This document shows, piece by piece, positions 63,791 through 64,000 of a stretch of DNA of 64,000 nt. Numbering within the stretch: the first letter of the stretch is position 1; the number at the start of each line of letters is the position of its first letter. Source of the stretch: Heloderma charlesbogerti (lineage: Eukaryota; Chordata; Lepidosauria; Squamata; Helodermatidae); assembly GCA_026122225.1 (NCBI GenBank), contig JANEZZ010000982.1, forward strand, positions 181,501-245,500, given 5' to 3'. The position numbers and the translations under genes were made by a program. The notes beneath the pieces are model-generated. The model was not told the origin of the DNA. It saw only the letters and a list, made by a program, of their open reading frames with translations, and made no database searches.

Positions 63791-64000
63791 TGAGGGATAG
63801 CGCAGGAGTCTGAGGAGGGAGTGGAGTCTGACAGACTCCCCCACCCTCATCTGGCCTCCCAGACCCTGTTCGCCAGGCTGCAAGGGGCTCGCTTCCCTGC
63901 TTGGCGACCAGCAGGAAGCGCTGCAGAGCCGTTCACCCCCTTACCAAGCTGCGATTGTGCGCGCAATTATGACTCGGTTACTTCTGCATATCTAAAACTG
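63791..64000. mobile_element. Possible hAT-like MITE running off the window
   Basis: GAGGGATAGCGCAGGAG, CTGACAGACTCCCCCACCC and a GC-rich arm with CCCCCTTACCAAGC recall the arms of 3452-4420 and 35789-36267. The right end is outside the window. Confidence 0.35.

Overview
The window is vertebrate nuclear DNA, most likely from a squamate reptile. The evidence is its repeat content: a BovB (RTE) LINE 3' fragment, many copies of the tRNA-derived SINE that matches my recollection of the Sauria SINE, CR1 and L2 LINE pieces, an MIR-like SINE, a tRNA-Ala-like SINE, and many short DNA transposons. I found no host protein-coding exon, rRNA gene or tRNA gene that I can defend. All long reading frames belong to retrotransposons. 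The window reads as a gene-poor, transposon-rich intergenic (or intronic) region with single-copy islands between the insertions.

Layout. 1-11.3 kb: single-copy DNA cut by nested hAT-type miniature elements (805-1160 inside 540-1309; 2729-3293 inside a SINE; 4719-5705 and 6622-7366 inside two copies of one older repeat), plus the BovB fragment (5789-6475), a tRNA-like SINE and a 5S-rRNA-headed SINE with a CR1 tail (10632-10795). 11.3-20 kb: L2 tail, a hAT within a hAT (11956-12744), a solo LTR inserted backwards into a related LTR (13617-14706), then further hAT elements. 20-29 kb: hAT within hAT (20815-21496), CR1 tails including a 104-bp tandem array, L2 tails. 29-37 kb: a dense cluster of palindromic hAT elements (29467-30428, 31789-32657, 32721-33308), SINEs and an MIR interrupted by a hAT. 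37-55 kb: mostly single-copy DNA with SINEs, a CR1 with an open RT C-terminal frame (42245-43125), a GC-rich LTR-like or promoter-like block (48125-48925) and microsatellites. 55-61 kb: back-to-back hAT elements, an almost full L2 with EN and RT domains interrupted by a 517-bp hAT element, and a CR1 RT fragment interrupted by another. 61-64 kb: single-copy DNA.

The most striking content is the set of non-autonomous hAT-like elements. Ends are TAGGGATG/CACCCCTA-like and many have perfect 8-bp target duplications. One group carries an internal array of alternating palindromes, GATAGGCTACGT...ACGTAGCCTATC and GCAAATGGCGGC...GCCGCCATTTGC, at roughly 50-bp spacing. Nearly every member of several otherwise different families carries a near-consensus 5' splice donor (CAG/GTAAGT type) on both arms, both pointing outward. 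With their CpG-rich cores and repeated ATGGCGGC motifs, these elements look like mobile bidirectional promoter/first-exon cassettes. That is an inference that CAGE and RNA-seq data could test. No transposase gene is present, so any mobility must have depended on a source elsewhere.
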